Shown here: piece by piece, positions 20,561-32,448 of the stretch
How positions within the stretch are numbered: position 1 is the stretch's first letter
Layout of the letters: every line of letters starts with the position of its first letter
Assembly (NCBI GenBank): GCA_021401465.1
Contig: JADDMT010000002.1
Location: forward strand, 186,001-250,000
Source: Teratosphaeria epicoccoides
Lineage: Eukaryota > Ascomycota > Dothideomycetes > Mycosphaerellales > Teratosphaeriaceae
Direction of reading: 5' to 3'
DNA: 64,000 nt
Program-made: the position numbers and the translations under genes
The notes under the pieces: model-generated
Databases searched by the model: none
The model's input: only the letters and a program-made list of their open reading frames with translations
Told to the model about the DNA's origin: nothing

Positions 20561-23500
20561 CTACGGCGGCTTCCAGCCCGTGTCATAGTCTTCCATCGGC
20601 ACAGAGGTCGAGTCTGTATCATCTCCTTCTACTGAACTCCGGTCGTATGGTGTAGCTGCTATGTAAGCATCCTCAAGGCTGTGGAATGCCATCCTCTGAT
20701 GACCGACACATGACGCAGGACGCGTGCCATCCTGCACACCGTCGGTGATAAGCATGTGATAATTACTGTCTATTGGCAACCACGTAGTTCTCTCGTGAAG
20801 GTGGTAAGTGTAAGTGTCGTCGTCACGCCAAGGTCTATCCGGGTTGCCGTAAGGTCCGCAGAGATCATCGCCATCCACTCTCTTGGGTTTCCCACTCAGA
20901 ATGCGGCCAACAACGTCGTTGAGCAGATCGAAAGCTTTGTGGATTGGCTCTTGTGCTTTGTCCATGACCTTCTTGATCGCGTCACTGATACGATCGCCGG
21001 GAGTCTTGTCTCCGATGTCCCAGCAATGTTTGTAGAGCGCATATGACCAACACAGGCCTGGAATACCGTCAGGACCTGAATCAAGCTTGCCAATCAAGGA
21101 GGCGTCAAATTCAATGGCAAAGATCTTCATGAAACACGGGACACCTGTGCGGAAAACAACGTCGAATTTGATGGCGGCTTTCGCGTTCCCGCCTTCCTTA
21201 CAATTTTCGGTGACATCTGATTCATGTGATTGTCAGCATCTTTGACCAGCCATGACAGATGTTGATTTTGATGATGCATACCGTGAGCTTCTTGGACTGT
21301 GAAATCTAGCCGCATGATGTCCTACAGATGTCAGTCACTACAGCATCTCGAGGTAAGGACGTCACTTGCTGCTCGTGCACCCAGATCCGATGGGTTGCCA
21401 AAGGCCTCCCCAAGCCGATGGGGCCACTGCTTCATGGCTTCTGGTAGCGAAAACAAGTTCCACTTGACCTTAGGACCAGCAGTGAATTTGAGGTAGAGTT
21501 CCGGGTCTTCGATGCGCATTGCAGCATCCAAGTATTCCAAACGAGGCCGTAGATTGTTTTGGATTTTGTCCTCATCGAGCAGATCAATGATCAGACTCTC
21601 GCCTTTAGCGGCTTTAAGATTCAAATAGGCTCGTACTTTTGTGATCGAAGCCGTCAGTGGGCATCTGCTGCGGTATTTGAGATGGGCTCACAGATTAAGG
21701 GTTGCCTTGAGATCAACAGAAAGCGACACTGAGAGCGGCGAGCACTCGAGGACGGTACCGCGGAAGCCACCTTTCTGAAGTAATTCAGCCACCGAGTCAC
21801 ATGTATTGTGACGTTTCTGGACTTACTGCTACTCCATTGGGTTTCTCTTGACCGCGATAGGTCTTCGAGCTCTTCTCCCCAGCGTCATTGAAAGCCCACT
21901 ATTTCGGTTCTGCCTTTACTGCGCAGTGGGTTAGTGAGAATTCCGAATGGGGCCACTATTATACGTCCACGCACCGCTCCGTCAGGGGCCCATTTTATGT
22001 GAAATGCCGGCACGAATGCATCTGGCGGGTAGTAATCGACCTGGCTGACCAGCTCCAAGCTTTGTCTTGTCACGAACTACAACTGAAATCCGAGCTCTAC
22101 ATCTTCCTGGACGACAAACTCGAATCTTGCAGCGGTCATGTTCGCGGATTTTGGCTTCCAGCCTCCACAAAGTTCGCGAGATGCAGAGCAAATGTAGCAC
22201 GAGGACCATTACCACAGCAAATTCCTCCCAGCAGTCTTTGTCGAAATGAAAAACAATTGTTTGTTGCATTCCATAAAACTCCGCAACGGATGTAATGCTA
22301 GGTTCTCGTCGTCGTCGCCGCCACCGATGAATACTTCTTTATAGCATCTTTAGCAGCGTGACCCCACTCCTGTACTTTGTCCCAGAAACCACGCTTTCTG
22401 TGCAATCCCGCTATGGCGACTTTGACATCAGCACGTTGAGTCCACCTCTGAAGGCGATCAATTTCCATTAACGCGTCCATTTTTCGCTGTATCGCAGTGG
22501 CACGCTCGGGCGAAAGCTGTTGGAAACGCTCTCCACTCTCGTGCCTCCCTGGGAGATCCCGGGCAACTCGTTCGTGACTCTCACTTGACCATGTCCCGCT
22601 TGTTGAGAAAACTAAATCCCAGGTATAAGCTAGCAAACACTTTGCCTCGAGACTTGCAATGGACGCAGGTCAAAGTGGGTAATGGAAAGGGTGCGTGATT
22701 GGAGAACGAGCTGAAATTGGAACTAGTCCAATCTGTTAGCCAATCGACCGTGGACATGGCCGATGTCACCGACCTGCGGCCAAAGAGTCCATGGCGGTCC
22801 TCCCATTCCTGTTCCCCAAAGTCGAATGTGTGTGTCCAGTCCATGTCGGCGCTGCTAGTATCGCTCTTTCGTTCTGTGCTGCTGTCAACGCTAGTGACCT
22901 TGGGAGGGCATGTGCTTCTACTGACTTTTCAAGGTTTCAGCATCTTCAGGTGACCGAATCTGTAGTCGTACATCTTTCGGTACCAATCGTGTCTGGAAGA
23001 CGAATTCATGGGCGTAATCAGAGTTTGCCATGAACATTGCGCGCTCTGGCTTCCCATGGATGGTCACAACATTAAGCCGGGCGTCAGATTGGATCAAAAG
23101 TGGCCTTCACTGGTCAGCATGAACGCGGATGGAGGCAACGATAGTAGTAACACTTGTAGACGGATCGCTCGCCATGGCCTTCACAGCAAGAATGGTCTTC
23201 TATAACAAAAAGCAGGTCATTGCGATGAGCCCAAGCTGCTCGTGCCGCTTCGAAATATGTCGATTTCGCAAAGGGTAGATGAACTTTCGTCGCCCATGTT
23301 GCCTTGTCGTATGGCAAATCGCAGAGAACCTGGCCACCATCCAGCCGCGGCTCAATGTTTTCCAGGTTGACATATGAGAGATCTTGATGTCTCCATGTAA
23401 TCGACACAAGGACCTCTGGGTTGTCATCTGCGTCAGTCAGCTATGACAGCTAAATGGACAGAGTCTCGCATACACATCACAGAGTCGTGGGTAATGCTTT

Positions 23501-23654
23501 GATTGGGGAGAAAGAGCTCCTCAAGAGCACCACGGCGCTCCCAGTGTTGGTTGAAGTCTTCCAGCGGGCGGAAACTCACTGCAGCCAGTGAAGCGATACA
23601 CAGCGATGCCTGCAGGACAAGCGCGCAGGACGCCAGCAAAGCGAGGTGTTGCAT
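20561..23654 (-). CDS. Large secreted DUF7029/DUF7223-type protein, many introns, probably damaged
   Basis: The signal peptide MQHLALLASCALVLQASLC starts at 23654. Exons that splice cleanly are 23654-23474, 23426-23154 (SITWRHQDLSYVNLENIEP, a DUF7029-like N-terminal domain), 23104-22926 (LNVVTIHGKPERAMF), 22873-22774 and 22611 to about 22300. Then comes a Cys-containing DUF7223-like region (RFEFVVQEDVELGFQL; YYPPDAFVPAFHIKW; KFTAGPKVKWNLFSLPE; GEAFGNPSDLGA; FAIEFDASLIGKL) ending at 20561. In the DUF7223 part an in-frame TAG (22079-22077) follows GFQL, the frame changes near 22160, and the intron near 21690 needs a non-standard length. Domain names are from memory of the family. It is either a decaying gene or one with introns I could not resolve. 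Function is unknown; it is likely extracellular. Confidence 0.55.
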
Positions 23655-24928
23655 GCCCTCAAGATGAGCCCAAAGGTTGCGTGGAGGGAGATGGAGATCG
23701 GAGGGTACCTTCCGCCCAGAACACAAGTCTAGCAATATACCTACATCGCACACCGAAGGCTACAAGCCCATGCAGGTCTTGCCCACGATCAGTACAATGG
23801 GCCTCCCTGATCCATACCAGTCACACGTGACGCGAAAGCTTCTGTCGCAGCATGGATATGATAGCTGACTGCGTGCGGCTTGACTGGGTTGTCAGCAGCG
23901 CAAGGCATTGTGAGTGATCCAGAGACGGGAGGCGATCCACGCGCATCCAAATATTGGCCGTGGTAAAGACCGCCAAGCAGAAGGCACACTGCAAATCTAT
24001 CAGCACCTGGTCGTGCAAGAGGTGAGGTGTACGACAGTCTCAACGACAAGAGAAGCTCATCATGTGACCTTCAGTCGGGCTCTGTGATGACTGTAATTCG
24101 GACTGTCAGTCGGCAAAGGATTCATGCAGCATCCTTGGCACGCAGGGCCACCAACATGTAGACCACCACGATGAATATGCTGACCGACCAAAGACTAAAG
24201 ATTCAGGAGTCAAAAGTCGCGGTATGACAAAACGTCTCCCAGACAGCTCCATCCGCTCCATGTCTTCCGACCTCCGTAGATACTTCGCGAATCACCTTGC
24301 ACTCGAGCTGCATTCAATGCCCGTGGTGCTGAACCATTGCAGCACCTCGTGACCCGTCCCATACACCCTGCCGTGTGGCTCACACGTGCCCACTTCTTCA
24401 CACACGAAAAGGCCAGCAAGACCACCGACTCGACAAGATCATTTCACTGTCCCATACGGTCGATATGGGCCAGCACGGCCAAGATCGGTACCCAATGCTG
24501 AGTGCCTGCTCAACATTCTCTGTTGATGGTCACATTGCTTGGACCAGGACAATGTCGGGCGGACGATCCGTGACCTTCTCGCGGCTGGCTTACCTCCGGA
24601 GATCCTGATCATCTGTTGTCGGTGTGAGATCTGGATCGTCAGGACCTCTGCTACGGTTACACCATGGGCTGTGGGCCGTCTCGTACGTGCTATCGAGCCA
24701 TGATAGGCTGATATTTCCAGAAAGATTGTACTAAGCACTTTGATGGTCCACACCGCGGTATGGTCATGATGGATGGACTCATCTATTGTATGACCATTGA
24801 CTTCGTTGCCTGAATTGCAAGTCTCTCAACCTGATCTCCATGAGCTATATAAGCGAGCACTCTGTCCGCCATTTCCTTCCATTCCTCCATCACACATACT
24901 TATCAACCACTCTCCTAATCAGCACACA
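23655..24928. other. Gene-poor region
   Basis: About 1.27 kb with only short, non-conserved frames on both strands. A TATA-like motif (CTATATAAG, about 24846-24854) near the right end could serve the downstream coiled-coil frame. Confidence 0.5.
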
Positions 24929-25053
24929 CCTGATCTACTATTCACCAGATCTACTATTCACCAGATCTACTATTTAGCTGATCTACTACCCCCCTGACCT
25001 ACTATTTTCACCTGATCTACCACACATCTGGTCTACCACCACCTGATCCACCA
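24929..25053. repeat. Imperfect tandem repeat, about 16-18 bp unit
   Basis: A run of (C)ACC(T/A)GATCTACTATT-like units (for example CCAGATCTACTATTCA repeated at about 24943-24974) degrades to the right into CTGACCTACTATT, CTGATCTACCA and CTGATCCACCATT. It lies between a TATA-like motif and the coiled-coil frame, so it would be in a 5' leader if that gene is expressed. Confidence 0.7.
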
Positions 25054-25105
25054 TTCAAGCCTTTCCATTACGGCTCTACTATTCGAATCTCTATACATTT
25101 CCATC

Positions 25106-26259
25106 GTGTCGTTAAAAAAGAGCTTAGTGATCAGCCATGGCGATATTGGCTACATTGGACCAGAGCCGGAAGACCTCGACGTCGGCTTTCTCGAGTTCGG
25201 AAACACCGTGATTCATCTCGTGAGCAAACGTCACCACGACTACGGTTTGATGCTGGCCGCCTGCGTGGCTGACAGGGGAAGCGTTGACATTGCTACGGGC
25301 TTTGTGCTTGCTGAGATGCAGAAAACTCAGGTGAGCCTGGATGACGCCAACAGACAGTTGCGTCAGTGTCAAGGCGAGAATGGCAGCGCGAAGCGCAACA
25401 TCAATGGCACTCGTCTCTCGGACACGGGATCGACTAGTTCACATCCTCACATGGTCTCTTCGCTGCTGAAACACCTCCGCTTGGCCCATGCCTACCTCGT
25501 TGCACACGCAAAGCATTTCGCCGTCTTCGAGAGGAGCAAATGAATTGCGAGACCGCCCTGACTCTCGAGCATGACAAGTATTACAGGGCCGAGATAGACT
25601 TGATCAAGTGCACGACGACCGGCGAACTGGACGCCATTGATCGTGCCCACCTGGAGCATCGACTGAATTCTTGCGACCGGGAAAAGATAGTGCCCACAAT
25701 GGATCGCCTCGTGGACGAAGGCCATTGCCAAAGCACAGCTCTTACAGAATGCACCAATGGCCGCAGCACCATCGAAAAGGAGCTCACTACTTGCCACCAT
25801 GACATGAATAATGCAAAACACGACCTTGAACGAACGCGAAGGGATCTTTTATAGCAGTCTAGCGATTGCCAAAAGGGAGCTGCTTCGGCATGGGCTCTCG
25901 AGGAAAATGCCGCACAGGGTGGGCTCGAAACCTGTAATAAAGAGCTAGAGCAGGCGCGAGAGAACCTCGGGCACGCCGGGACTGCCGCGATCCGAGCCAA
26001 TGATGCTGCCTCGACATGTGCAACAGAAAACGCCGGCCTGGAGATTGATATCGGCAAATGCGGCACCGCACTGCAGGGAGTCCAGGACAAAATAGAAGCT
26101 GCGCTTGCCAACAGACCGGGGAACGACCTTCTCGACGCTTGCGACCGCAAGCTGCTGGATGCGAGTGTGGACCGCGAAAAGTGCTCCGCGAACATGAGGG
26201 CCCAGGACGACTGCATCAACAAAGCGAACCTGACCTGGTTCTGCCCTCGTAGGAGCTGA
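25106..26259 (+). pseudogene. Cys-rich coiled-coil protein frame with in-frame stop
   Basis: From about 25437 one frame encodes heptad-like Cys repeats: TALTLEHDKYYRAEIDLIKC, LEHRLNSCDREKIVPTMDRL, STIEKELTTCHHDMNNAKHD. At 25852-25854 it meets TAG, then continues in the same frame to 26259 with GLETCNKELEQARENLGHAG, NAGLEIDIGKCGTALQGVQD and LLDACDRKLLDASVDREKCS. The coil periodicity and Cys spacing continue across the stop, so the TAG is a nonsense change within one ancestral gene. An upstream frame (25106-25432, AEMQKTQVSLDDANRQLRQC) has the same character, so another shift or an intron lies near 25435. Such Cys-ended coils occur in secreted fungal proteins; no function is known. Confidence 0.5.
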
Positions 26260-27040
26260 ACGGCGTCCAAACATCGCTGCCATCGTCGTTGAAAGCTGAA
26301 TCCTCGCGGTACTCGATGGGACTCGCCGAGCAGCCTCGTCAACCACAAATGCGGTGCGTAAATTGGTCTTGGCGATGCAAATCGGTTCCGCCAGTGGGAT
26401 CAATGAGGAGCGTTTGATGATGGATCGGCTGTGATGGGCGACAGAAGCGGCAGATGCGAGACTGAAGATCTCGCGGGCTTGGATTCCCTTTGGGGCGACT
26501 TTGCTTCTGAAGAGGGACTTTTGCGATACATGACAGAGCGCTGGTCTGCTAAATCATAAACGTTTCTGTCAAATGAATGCATGTGTTATCCACACAAGAA
26601 AGGCAGGCAATTGCCAGTTTCACTTCACCAAGCAGGAAACATCTTGGTACACCATACTTACTTAGTACTCGCAGCATCGGAGGATGCAACAATCTGTCCA
26701 AGTCTCTGCATCTGCGAGACAGTTGGCATCGCGCTGGACTGGTAGCCAGAAGGGCTGAGGCCATCGACCCCGGAGACGATCTTTCAAATCTCCAAAATCA
26801 CGATCGTCTCTTGACCTGCTTTGGATCTTGCTATCCCTCTCGCAGATTGCCCGGACGAGGCCGGACCAGGCTAGGTCTGGCATCGGTGCTGTCGTACCTG
26901 ACTGTTATCTGCCGGTTCCGTATCTGGTCGTCGAAAAAGGCATCTTCATCTTCGCGTTTCAGGTCAGCACTACTGGCGGCGCGGCAAGAGTTGCCACTCA
27001 AGACACTTCTGCCTGCTACAAGCCCAACATAGCTGTTCGA
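26260..27040. other. Intergenic, no gene recognised
   Basis: Short frames only on both strands, none with recognisable domains. Confidence 0.5.
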
Positions 27041-27400
27041 TCAAGCTAATCTTGGCATTTGACGGCAACAAAGCTTCTCAATGGGCGGCAGCCAAAGCCG
27101 AATAGGCCTTCTCAGCACAGCACTCAGCAAATAGCGTAATGTCTTCGACGCGCTGTCTCCCTTCTGCACCATCTGCAGCGGACCTCTGCTGAGTACATAC
27201 CCAGAAAGTACGAAGAACATCATCACAGCTGGGGTCCCGCCGGCGAAGAAGAGCTGGACAAAGCGCCACTGGGCGAAGTGATAGCGTCCTTGATAGCCAT
27301 ACGGGTGCTCGAGATCGTTGTCCAGGCCATAGTACTGTGTGAGGATGAACCCATCAACGACTTCTCCATAGTGCCAAGTGCAAGTATTCCTTGTCAGGAC
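27041..27400 (-). pseudogene. Acyltransferase-3 family fragment
   Basis: A single open stretch of about 115 residues encodes HYGEVVDGFILTQYYGLDND, RYHFAQWRFVQLFFAGGTPA and VMMFFVLSGYVLSRGPL, then RRPIRLWLPPIEKLC before a stop. This is the beginning of the membrane acyltransferase_3 (OafA/YrhL-like) domain of fungal O-acyltransferases. The N-terminal LDGLRG block with the catalytic His and the remaining membrane helices are absent, so it is a truncated relic of a protein normally several hundred residues long. It lies in the promoter flank of MIC60 on the opposite strand. Confidence 0.75.
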
Positions 27401-27583
27401 TGAAAGTCAACCTGAGGCTGCAGTCCCACAGTCGCAATGATGATAATGCCGCTGTGACGGAAAGCGCCGGGACGGTCCGATGTGTCCCGATAGAGACCGA
27501 GAGCTCAGGGCACCCATCAACATCTGTGAGCTTTTTCCCAGGGCACGCGATAGCTTGATCTTCACACTCGTAGCAGCGCGACA

Positions 27584-29717
27584 ATGCTGCGAATCGCCGT
27601 TGCTCGGAGCGCGCGATGCGCCGAGCAAGGCGTATTGAGGGGCGCCAGGTGTCAATGGCAGCCTCGGCGAATACAAAAGCCGCTTGCCGTATGTTTCGTA
27701 CGAGCCTGGGAACGGTGGGATTGGATACTGATGGATAACGTAGAGAAGCTATGCTACACCTGACAAGACCGTCCTTCCTGGGTCGCAGAGCGAGACTGTC
27801 GCTGGTGTGCCGCAAGCGCCAATCCTGCAAGCGGACACCACCGCGAGTCCTGATCTGACTCCGTCTGAAGTGCCTCGAACACCGCCCACGCCTGCGCACG
27901 TCCAGTCCGTGACACCCTCAACGAACACCGGCAACTTGCCTCCGACAGGCACCGGCACTGCGAGCACTGGTCCCGCTTCCCCCCTCCCGCCGAAACGCCC
28001 TCGAAGGCGCTTTCGCAACTTCCTCCTCACCCTCATTATTCTTGGCTCTTTGGGCTACGCTGGTGGTGTATACTTCTCTCTGGTGAACGACAACTTCCAC
28101 GACTTCTTCACCGAGTACGTGCCATTTGGCGAAGATGCGGTGGCATACTTTGAAGAGCGCGAATACAAGAAACGCTTCCCGACAAAGGAGTACGCTGCCA
28201 AGCAATGGCCGCAACGCACCGGCGAGAATAAGATCACGGTTGCAAAGCACAGTGGCGTTGCGCCTCGGGTAGCGGCAGAGACCAGGGAGTCGGATCTGGG
28301 TCAGAAGGGTAGGCATACGAGCGCGATCGAGGAGCTACAGCCTGGTAAGGCGCAGCAGACAGCGGACGCTACGACGGGCAAGGAGAAGTCGCAAGCTGTT
28401 CAGGCTGCCAAGGCTGGACAGCCGGCGAAGGAGTCTCTGGGTACGAAACGTGGCAGCGACCCGGAATTACACACGCAAGATGTTTTGCCCAAGACTCCTG
28501 AGCTGTCTAAGCCCTCCTCCCCTGGTCTTATCCCGGTCGACCATTTGAGCCTGCCCAACGCGACTGAGCCGGCTGTGCAAGAACTTGCCAAGCTCGTCAA
28601 CAACATCATTACAGCCATCAATGCATCTCCTGAAGCTTCCAAGTTCGGCTCCACGATCCAGAGTTTGAAGGCTGATGTGAACAGCGTCATTGAGCAGATT
28701 GGTACTCTTAAGGACACGACATCTCACGATGCGGAGAAGAAGATCAAGGACGCACATATGGAGTTTGACAATGCTGCACGTGAATTGGTCAAGAGATTAG
28801 AGACTGAGATGCGCGAGCAGGAGAGCAAATGGAGAGAAGAGTACGAGGCCGAGCGCGAGCGATTGAGCCAGAGCTATCAGCAGCGCCTGCAGGCTGAGTT
28901 GGAGGCCGCCAAGAAGGTCGCTGAGGAGAGGAGGAAGAAGTCACTGCTCGAGCAGGAGATCTCATTGCAAAAATCATTCATGGACAACGTCAAGTCAAAG
29001 GTCGAGCAAGAGCGGGAAGGTCGATTGTCGAAGCTTGACGAATTGTCCTCGGAGGTGCAGGAGCTCAAGAAGCTCACAGATGAGTGGAACGAGGTGGTCG
29101 ATACTGCTCTCCAGACTCAGCACCTCCAAGTGGCGGTGGAAGCGGTCAGGTCAAAGGTCCTGGAGTCTGAGCACCCGACGCCGTTTTTGAACGAGTTAGT
29201 AGCACTCAAGGAAGTCAGCAAAGACGATGAAGTGGTAAATTCCGCCATCGCCTCTATCAATCCCCTGGCCTATCAACGCGGTATCCCGACGCCAGCTTCT
29301 CTCATCGACAGATTCCGGCGCGTAGCGAACGAGGTCCGAAAGGCTTCGCTGCTGCCAGAAGATGCTGGCGTCGCCAGTCATGCCGCGTCTGCAGTCTTGA
29401 GCAGGATGCTGTTCAAGAAGAAGAGCGATCGCGGATTGCCCGAGGGCGACGACGTGGAGGCTACCCTGGCGAGAACCGAAGTGCTTCTCGAGGAGGGCGA
29501 CTTGGACGCGGCAGCGCGTGAGATGAACGGGCTGAAGGGCTGGGCTCACGTCCTGTCAAGAGATTGGGTGGGTGAGGTGAGGAGAGTGCTTGAGGTTAGA
29601 CAGGCTGTTGACGTGAGTGCCCATTTTCCGGGAGAAAACAATCTTGAAATTGAAGCTGACGACATGTGATAGGTCATTGCGACAGAAGCTCGCCTGAAAA
29701 GCTTGCTTGTCGACTGA
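27584..29717 (+). CDS. MIC60: MICOS complex subunit MIC60 (mitofilin)
   Basis: Three exons: 27584-27688, 27744-29612 and 29673-29717; 672 residues. The short first exon gives a mitochondrial presequence (MLRIAVARSARCAEQGVLRG). Its GTATGT donor and TAG acceptor (55-bp intron) join LQKPLA-type sequence to RSYATPDKTV in frame. A Pro/Thr-rich segment precedes one membrane span (about 127-146, FRNFLLTLIILGSLGYAGG) and a VYFSLVNDNFHDFFTEYVPF segment. A long coiled coil (about 350-470) and the mitofilin domain follow. A 60-bp intron (GTGAGT...GATAG) leads to the last 14 residues VIATEARLKSLLVD, the normal mitofilin end. MIC60 anchors the MICOS complex at cristae junctions in the inner membrane. Confidence 0.95.
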
Positions 29718-30064
29718 ATGCGCATTATTAGAACACAGGTGAGGCATTGTAACCTGATGACCTTGTACCATACAACCAGCCTAGACTTGTTAGCGTATGT
29801 ACAGAAGCAGAAAAGCTTGTTTCCGCTACGGCCGGATCGAGGTGTGTGCATTCGAGTCCTGGTGTATCCCTGGCAAATGCAGACGAGTCACTGGCGGTAC
29901 ATGCACGCGAGCAGCTTGACGGTAGCGCTTCAGTCACTACCCATGAATGGATTGCTTCGAAGTAGCCAGGCCGACGCTCACAAGCAGTTGCCGCTAAATC
30001 ATCGATTCTCCGACTAGGGCTGCAAGGTAAGTGTGTTTAGGTACCATTTGTCGCCTCTCAAGCG
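29718..30064. other. Intergenic, no gene recognised
   Basis: The 3' flank of MIC60; no supported feature. Confidence 0.5.
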
Positions 30065-30912
30065 CAGATCCTGAGCCGCTTGAATAGGATCGAGGAACGA
30101 CAACAAGCCACTGAATCTGAGCTCATGGTCCTCACCACACGCGTACAGCCATTGCATGATAGGCTGAAGGGCACAACGGGTCCTCGACTTGTGAGCGCCA
30201 CCGAACTGCCGGAGCGGATTCGGGTTCACGTGGGGACGCGGGAAAAGAGCCGTGCGAGGACCTGCAGTCTTGCAACGTGCCTGAGGAGGGCTCCCCCGAG
30301 CTCAGCGCGTCAGCAAGCCGTCCGAAACTGTCGTTTGAGGCTTAGTGGGATTGCGGAGGCTTTCGACTCTGGAAGCGGACGACAGGAAAGATGTCAATGA
30401 GCTCGTGATCAACCCTGTCCTTGCAGGCAACTCGAGTCTCTTGGCTCAAATTGGCTGTTTGCATGGATCTCGACTACTCCTTCCTAAACAATTCGATATT
30501 GGAGCACTTCGTCGACTATGCGCACCACTTAGCCACAGTCCCGACGCTCGTGTGGTATGAGCATGATCGCACTCGACGTCTGTATCTAACTCTGAGTCTG
30601 ACTCTGGGTCCGGCCAAGTGAGCAAGAGCGAGTGGGTGCGAGCACAGACCGATTGAGATGGAATCGTCTCGCAGTCTAATGGTTTGCGGCCATTGCTACA
30701 AGATTGATGGGAAGAAGCGGAATTCCCAAGACGTCGATCAGTCGTGGATATATATGTTTCTCTCACAGCCGCCGACTCGAGTCACACAGGCGCTAGGTCT
30801 CGGGGCAGGACGCATATCTGCATTGAGCGAGTCGAGTGGAGGACGACGCATGGCGGAGGCTTTCAATTCGAAATGGGTGATCGAAGATTGGATGAGTGAT
30901 GAAGGGAGATAG
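30065..30912 (+). pseudogene. Degraded copy 1 of a coiled-coil/TELPE family gene
   Basis: Protein-like pieces occur in order across frames: ILSRLNRIEERQQATESELM (coiled coil), GPRLVSATELPERIRVHVGT (F-box-like ELPE..L segment), a poorly preserved middle, GLRRLSTLEADDRKDVNELV, and a C-terminal block WIYMFLSQPPTRVTQA with AFNSKWVIEDWM. The same blocks recur at 31460-32176. At least two frame changes are needed (about 30250 and 30640). No function is assigned; the intact family appears to be a short fungal F-box-like group with an N-terminal coil. Duplicated and then decayed. Confidence 0.55.
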
Positions 30913-31459
30913 GGCGCTTAGTTGTTCTCGTCAATCTAGACCGAGGACTTTTGGCGTAGAAGATTGAGAGCAGCAATGTAACGGACAAGTCATAGGGCTC
31001 CGGTAAAGCATCTTGCGAGATTCTGAAGATTCGGCGTGCAACTGGTCACAGTCTTACCTGCTGGAATTACTTGATGATATTTGAGGCTTTCAACACCACA
31101 GCCGACTCGTCTGTGTTTGTCCTGGGTATAGTCCATGACATCTCGACGACACAGGCCATTGACACCATCCACGATCAGGATTTTGCTGCGAATGAAATCC
31201 AAGGCGATGAAATACTTTCACGTGAGTCAGAACATCTCACTGCCCTGCTCGACGCGAGTGACTCAGCGCTGGTTCTTTTGTCATGTGCTGGCATGAGCCG
31301 GTTGCAGAGCGCTCTTTCCACAATACTGCGGTCCAGGCCAGCGCTTCCCTCGACCGTTCGATACAACAACACGCTATCGATAGACTGCTGTACCACTCTC
31401 GGGTGTGGTGTGGCACATCAACTGCTGCTCGCGAGGACTGCCAGCATACCTTGTCAGCG
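30913..31459. other. Spacer between the two degraded family copies
   Basis: An open frame at 31071-31550 on the plus strand starts IFEAFNTTADSSVFVLG but has no recognised homology. It may include part of copy 2's 5' region or be chance. Confidence 0.3.
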
Positions 31460-32176
31460 CAAATACTACAGCGTCTGGGTAAGATCGAGGACCGTCAGCA
31501 AGCTAGTGAGAAGGTCAATGAGAATGTCGACAACCAAATCACCGTTTTGACGAAAGGGCGCGCAACACATAAGCTTGCAGCTGCAAGTCGCGAACGCTTA
31601 CCTTTACCGCACTGCCAGCGCAAGGCTAGTGGACACCACCGAGCTGCCCGAACAAATTCTTGTGTTCCTTGGTACGCCCATCGGATCCAAAAAGAACGAA
31701 GGCAGCCGCGAGGATGCGTACGAACGGTTGCGGGCTCTCGCGTCTGCTCAAGGCGTGAGCAGACAATTTCGTGCTGTTATAACAGACTCCGTGGAACTGC
31801 AAAGGCTGTTTGTTTTTGCAAGCAGATCTGGATGTCACGGAGGCCATGCTTCAACCCTAACTTCTATGAGGAGAAGATGCTGCTTTACGACATCGGCATA
31901 GTCGTCGCAGATGATGACCGCCAGATCGAGCTTGAACAGCACACTGATTGTGATAATGTTGAGCTACACGTGCGCAGAATCCGTATCTGGAACAGCAACG
32001 GCACTCATGTGGTGAAATTGGGGCTGGGTACTAAGGAGACCGGGACGCCGTCTACAACGACAATTGCATCATGCCTCCAGTCACATTTGGCACTTGTCAG
32101 AAGTGTCAGAACGATGGCAGCCCAGGGAGGGGGGGGTAAAAGACTAAGATTGCTGCAGTGCGTCGGAGAGCAATGA
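31460..32176 (+). pseudogene. Degraded copy 2 of the coiled-coil/TELPE family gene
   Basis: Blocks matching copy 1: QILQRLGKIEDRQQASEKVN (coil), then in another frame ARLVDTTELPEQILVFLGTP and REDAYERLRALASAQGVSRQ with RAVITDSVELQRL. A third frame gives FLQADLDVTEAMLQP, and back in the first frame FYEEKMLLYDIGIVVADDDR leads to IELEQHTDCDNVELHVRRIR. At least three frame changes within about 600 bp, with no matching intron signals, make this a pseudogene. It is better preserved than copy 1. Confidence 0.65.
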
Positions 32177-32448
32177 ATAGTGCAGATAGTGAGGGCAAGG
32201 CGCACAATCCGCCAGAGAACACCAGCATGAGTTCAATCTCGATGCCTAATGGAGTTGAGCCACTCGTACAGATGGCGGTGCTGCAGCTGTGGCCAAGGAT
32301 GGGCTGAGAGTGGGAAAGGCGAAGCCGGCAGGCAGTATCTAGCTATGATCAATGCTGCATCATTTGCCAGCAAACAGGTCGCCTGTCGCATAACCTCCGA
32401 ACTTGTCTTTACCCCAGCCTGGCCACTACCAACCTCCACTCTGTGAGC

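Noticed and set aside
25581..26348. A 255-codon minus-strand frame
   Set aside because: Antisense to the coiled-coil frame; Ser/Leu-rich shadow of its Glu/Arg codons.
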